This document shows, in pieces, positions 62,328-64,000 of a stretch of 64,000 nt of DNA. Source of the stretch: Colletes latitarsis (Eukaryota > Arthropoda > Insecta > Hymenoptera > Colletidae). Location: the NCBI RefSeq assembly GCF_051014445.1, contig NC_135141.1, positions 9,858,001 through 9,922,000 of the forward strand, read 5' to 3'. Position numbers and translations under genes: made by a program. The notes beneath the pieces were generated by a model that worked only from the letters and a program-made list of their open reading frames with translations, was not told the DNA's origin and did not search any database. Numbering within the stretch: the stretch's first letter is position 1; every line of letters begins with the position of its first letter.

Positions 62328-64000
62328 TAACCGGGGCCTGGTTTAGCTGACTATTTCAGTGTGGTACCACAATACTACGTTATCCAAACCAGAAGAAAAC
62401 CCAGGAACTGGCCAACAAGTATGCGAAAAATGCGAAAGTATGAGGCAGATGTGGTTAAATACCAGACCTACCTGGTGTTATCCTTTAAAATATTGATCGG
62501 CACCTGGTTTATTGACTGTTTCAGTGTGGTACCACATTACTACGTTATCCAAACCTGAAGAAAACCCAGGATCTGGCCAAGAAGTATGCGATAAATGCGA
62601 ATGTATGAGGCAGATGGGATCAAATACCAGACCTAACTGGTGTTATCCTTTAAAATATTGATCGGGGCCTGGGTTAATTGACAGTTTCAGTGTGGTACCA
62701 CATTACTACGTGATCCAAACCAGAAAAAGCCCAGGATCTGCCCAACAAGTATGCGATAAATGCGAAAGCATGAGCCAGATGATTGCAAATACCAGAACTT
62801 ACACAAACCTAACCGGCGTTTCCCAATAAAGTATTGATCGTACCCAGGCTCAATTGACAGTTTCAGTGTGGTACCACATTACTACGTGATCAAAACCAGA
62901 AAAAAACCCAGGATCTGGCCAACAACTATGTGAAAAATGTTAATGTATGTGGCAGATGGGGTCAAATACCCGACCCAACTGGTGTAATCCTTTAAAATAT
63001 TGATCGGGGCCTGGTTTAATTGACTCTTTCAGTGTGGTACCGCATTCCTACGTCATCCAAACCAGAAAAAGCCAATGATCCGGCCAACAAGTATGCAAAA
63101 AATGCGAACGTATTAGCCAGGTGTAGGCAAATCGCAGATCTAAACGAGACCCAACCGGTGTTATCCTTCAATATATTAACCGGGGCCTAGTTTAATTGAC
63201 TGTTTCAGTGTGGTACCACAATACTACGTTATCCACACCAGAAGAAAACCCAGGAACTGGCCAACAAGTATGCGATAAATGCGAAAGCATGAGGCACATG
63301 GTGTCAAGTACCAGACTTAAGTGGTGTTATCCTTTAAAATATTGATCGGGGCCTGGTTTAATTGACTGTTTCAGTTTGGCACCACATTACTACGTGATCC
63401 AAACCAGAAGGAAACCCAGGATCTAGCCAAGATGTATGCGAGAAATGCGAAAGTATGAGCCAGATGAGGAAAAATCCCAGATCTAATCGAGACCCAAACG
63501 GTGTCATCCTTTAAAATATTGATCGAGGCCACGTCTAATTGACTGTTTCAGTGTGGTACCGCATTACTACGTGATCCAAACCAGAAAAAACCCTGGATAA
63601 GGCCAACAACTATGCGATAAATGCGACAGTATGAGCCAGATGATTGCAAATACCAGACATAATCGAGACCCAACAGGTGTTATCCTTTAAAATAGTGACC
63701 GAGGCCAGGTTTAATTGACTATATCAGTGTGGTGCCACATTACTACGTGGTCCAAACCAGAAAAAGCCCAGGATTTGGCCAATAAGTATGCGAAGAATGC
63801 GAAAGTATGAGCCAGATGATTGCAAATACCAGACCTAACACATACCTAACCGGTGTTTCCCTCTAAAATATTGTTCGAATCAAGGATTAATTGACTGTTT
63901 ATGTGTGGTACCACATTACTACGTCATCCAAACCAGAAAAAAACCCAGGATCAGGGCAACAAGTATGCGGAAAATGCGAAAGTATTAGACAGATGGGGTC
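62328..64000 (+). repeat. 176-bp satellite array right of element 2
   Basis: About nine and a half monomers, same type as 56-59.5 kb, cut off by the window end. Monomers near 62,625, 62,965 and 63,315 have a single sub-repeat and are shorter. The pair of monomers around 63,000-63,300 is the closest relative of the two flanks of element 2 and carries its unfilled site. No gene is seen. Confidence 0.93.

Noticed and set aside
444..62558. Many small open frames of 60-127 codons with recurring peptides such as YVIQTRKSPGSGQQVCEKC or NPRPKPGPKPRPNRCYSLKYSSKPGLIDCF
   Set aside because: They are translations of the satellite monomer itself, recur with every duplicated block, span one or two monomers and change frame every 176 bp. 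The CxxC look is a consequence of the ATGCGAAA repeat. There is no sign of coding selection.
1..64000. CRISPR-like array of direct repeats
   Set aside because: The repeat unit is 176 bp with no unique spacers and no cas genes, and the rest of the window is eukaryotic retroelements.
1..64000. Insect telomere repeat (CCTAA)n
   Set aside because: CCTAACC occurs only within the 11-12 bp sub-repeat, at most three times per monomer, separated by CCAGA. There is no uninterrupted 5-mer run.
1..64000. CENP-B-box-like motif in the monomer
   Set aside because: TTCGAATCCAGG and ATCGAAACCAGG segments looked similar, but neither fits the spacing of the essential bases (TTCG....A..CGGG) on either strand.

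Overview
The window is a eukaryotic satellite-DNA array. About 56 of the 64 kb is one tandem repeat with a 176-bp monomer, roughly 310 copies, all in the same orientation. The array runs off both ends of the window. The only other DNA is two Ty3/Gypsy-type LTR retrotransposons inserted into it. I see no host gene, tRNA, rRNA or CRISPR array. A nucleosome-sized monomer in long head-to-tail arrays with nested retroelements fits centromeric or pericentromeric heterochromatin. The Gypsy types and the GA-rich, TATA-containing LTR suggest an arthropod, probably an insect, but this is inference and no species can be named.

Layout: 1-13,650 is family A, mostly carrying the 12-bp dyad TGTGGTACCACA, with a seven-monomer tandem duplication at 969-3,466. 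13,651-18,368 is a more diverged family B in which many monomers have GTGGTAACGC in place of the dyad. 18,369-23,555 is a full-length but broken Gypsy element on the minus strand: 398-bp LTRs, a proline-tRNA-like primer site, and a gag-pol reading frame with a SAP domain, two zinc knuckles, protease, RT, RNase H and integrase, broken by one frameshift and one in-frame stop. 23,560-59,570 is a mosaic of both monomer types built from nested recent duplications with lags of about 0.7, 1.23, 1.44, 4.97, 6.63, 8.89 and 14.23 kb. 59,571-62,323 is a second, plus-strand Gypsy element with 310-bp LTRs, internally deleted so that only the integrase end of pol remains. 62,324-64,000 is satellite again.

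No gene system operates here. The main points of interest are how the array evolved and how elements entered it. (1) Both retrotransposons inserted at the same 4 bp of the monomer (about position 148-151, counting GTTTC as 1) with 4-bp target duplications. (2) A paralogous empty copy of the second insertion site survives about 0.85 kb away. (3) An 11-12 bp sub-repeat inside the monomer varies from one to three copies and sets monomer length. (4) The central dyad occurs in two different perfect palindromic forms linked by a half-changed form. (5) A hierarchy of duplications can be traced with a rare marker monomer present eight times. Identity and lag statements come from reading the sequence by eye at several places per block, not from a computed alignment.
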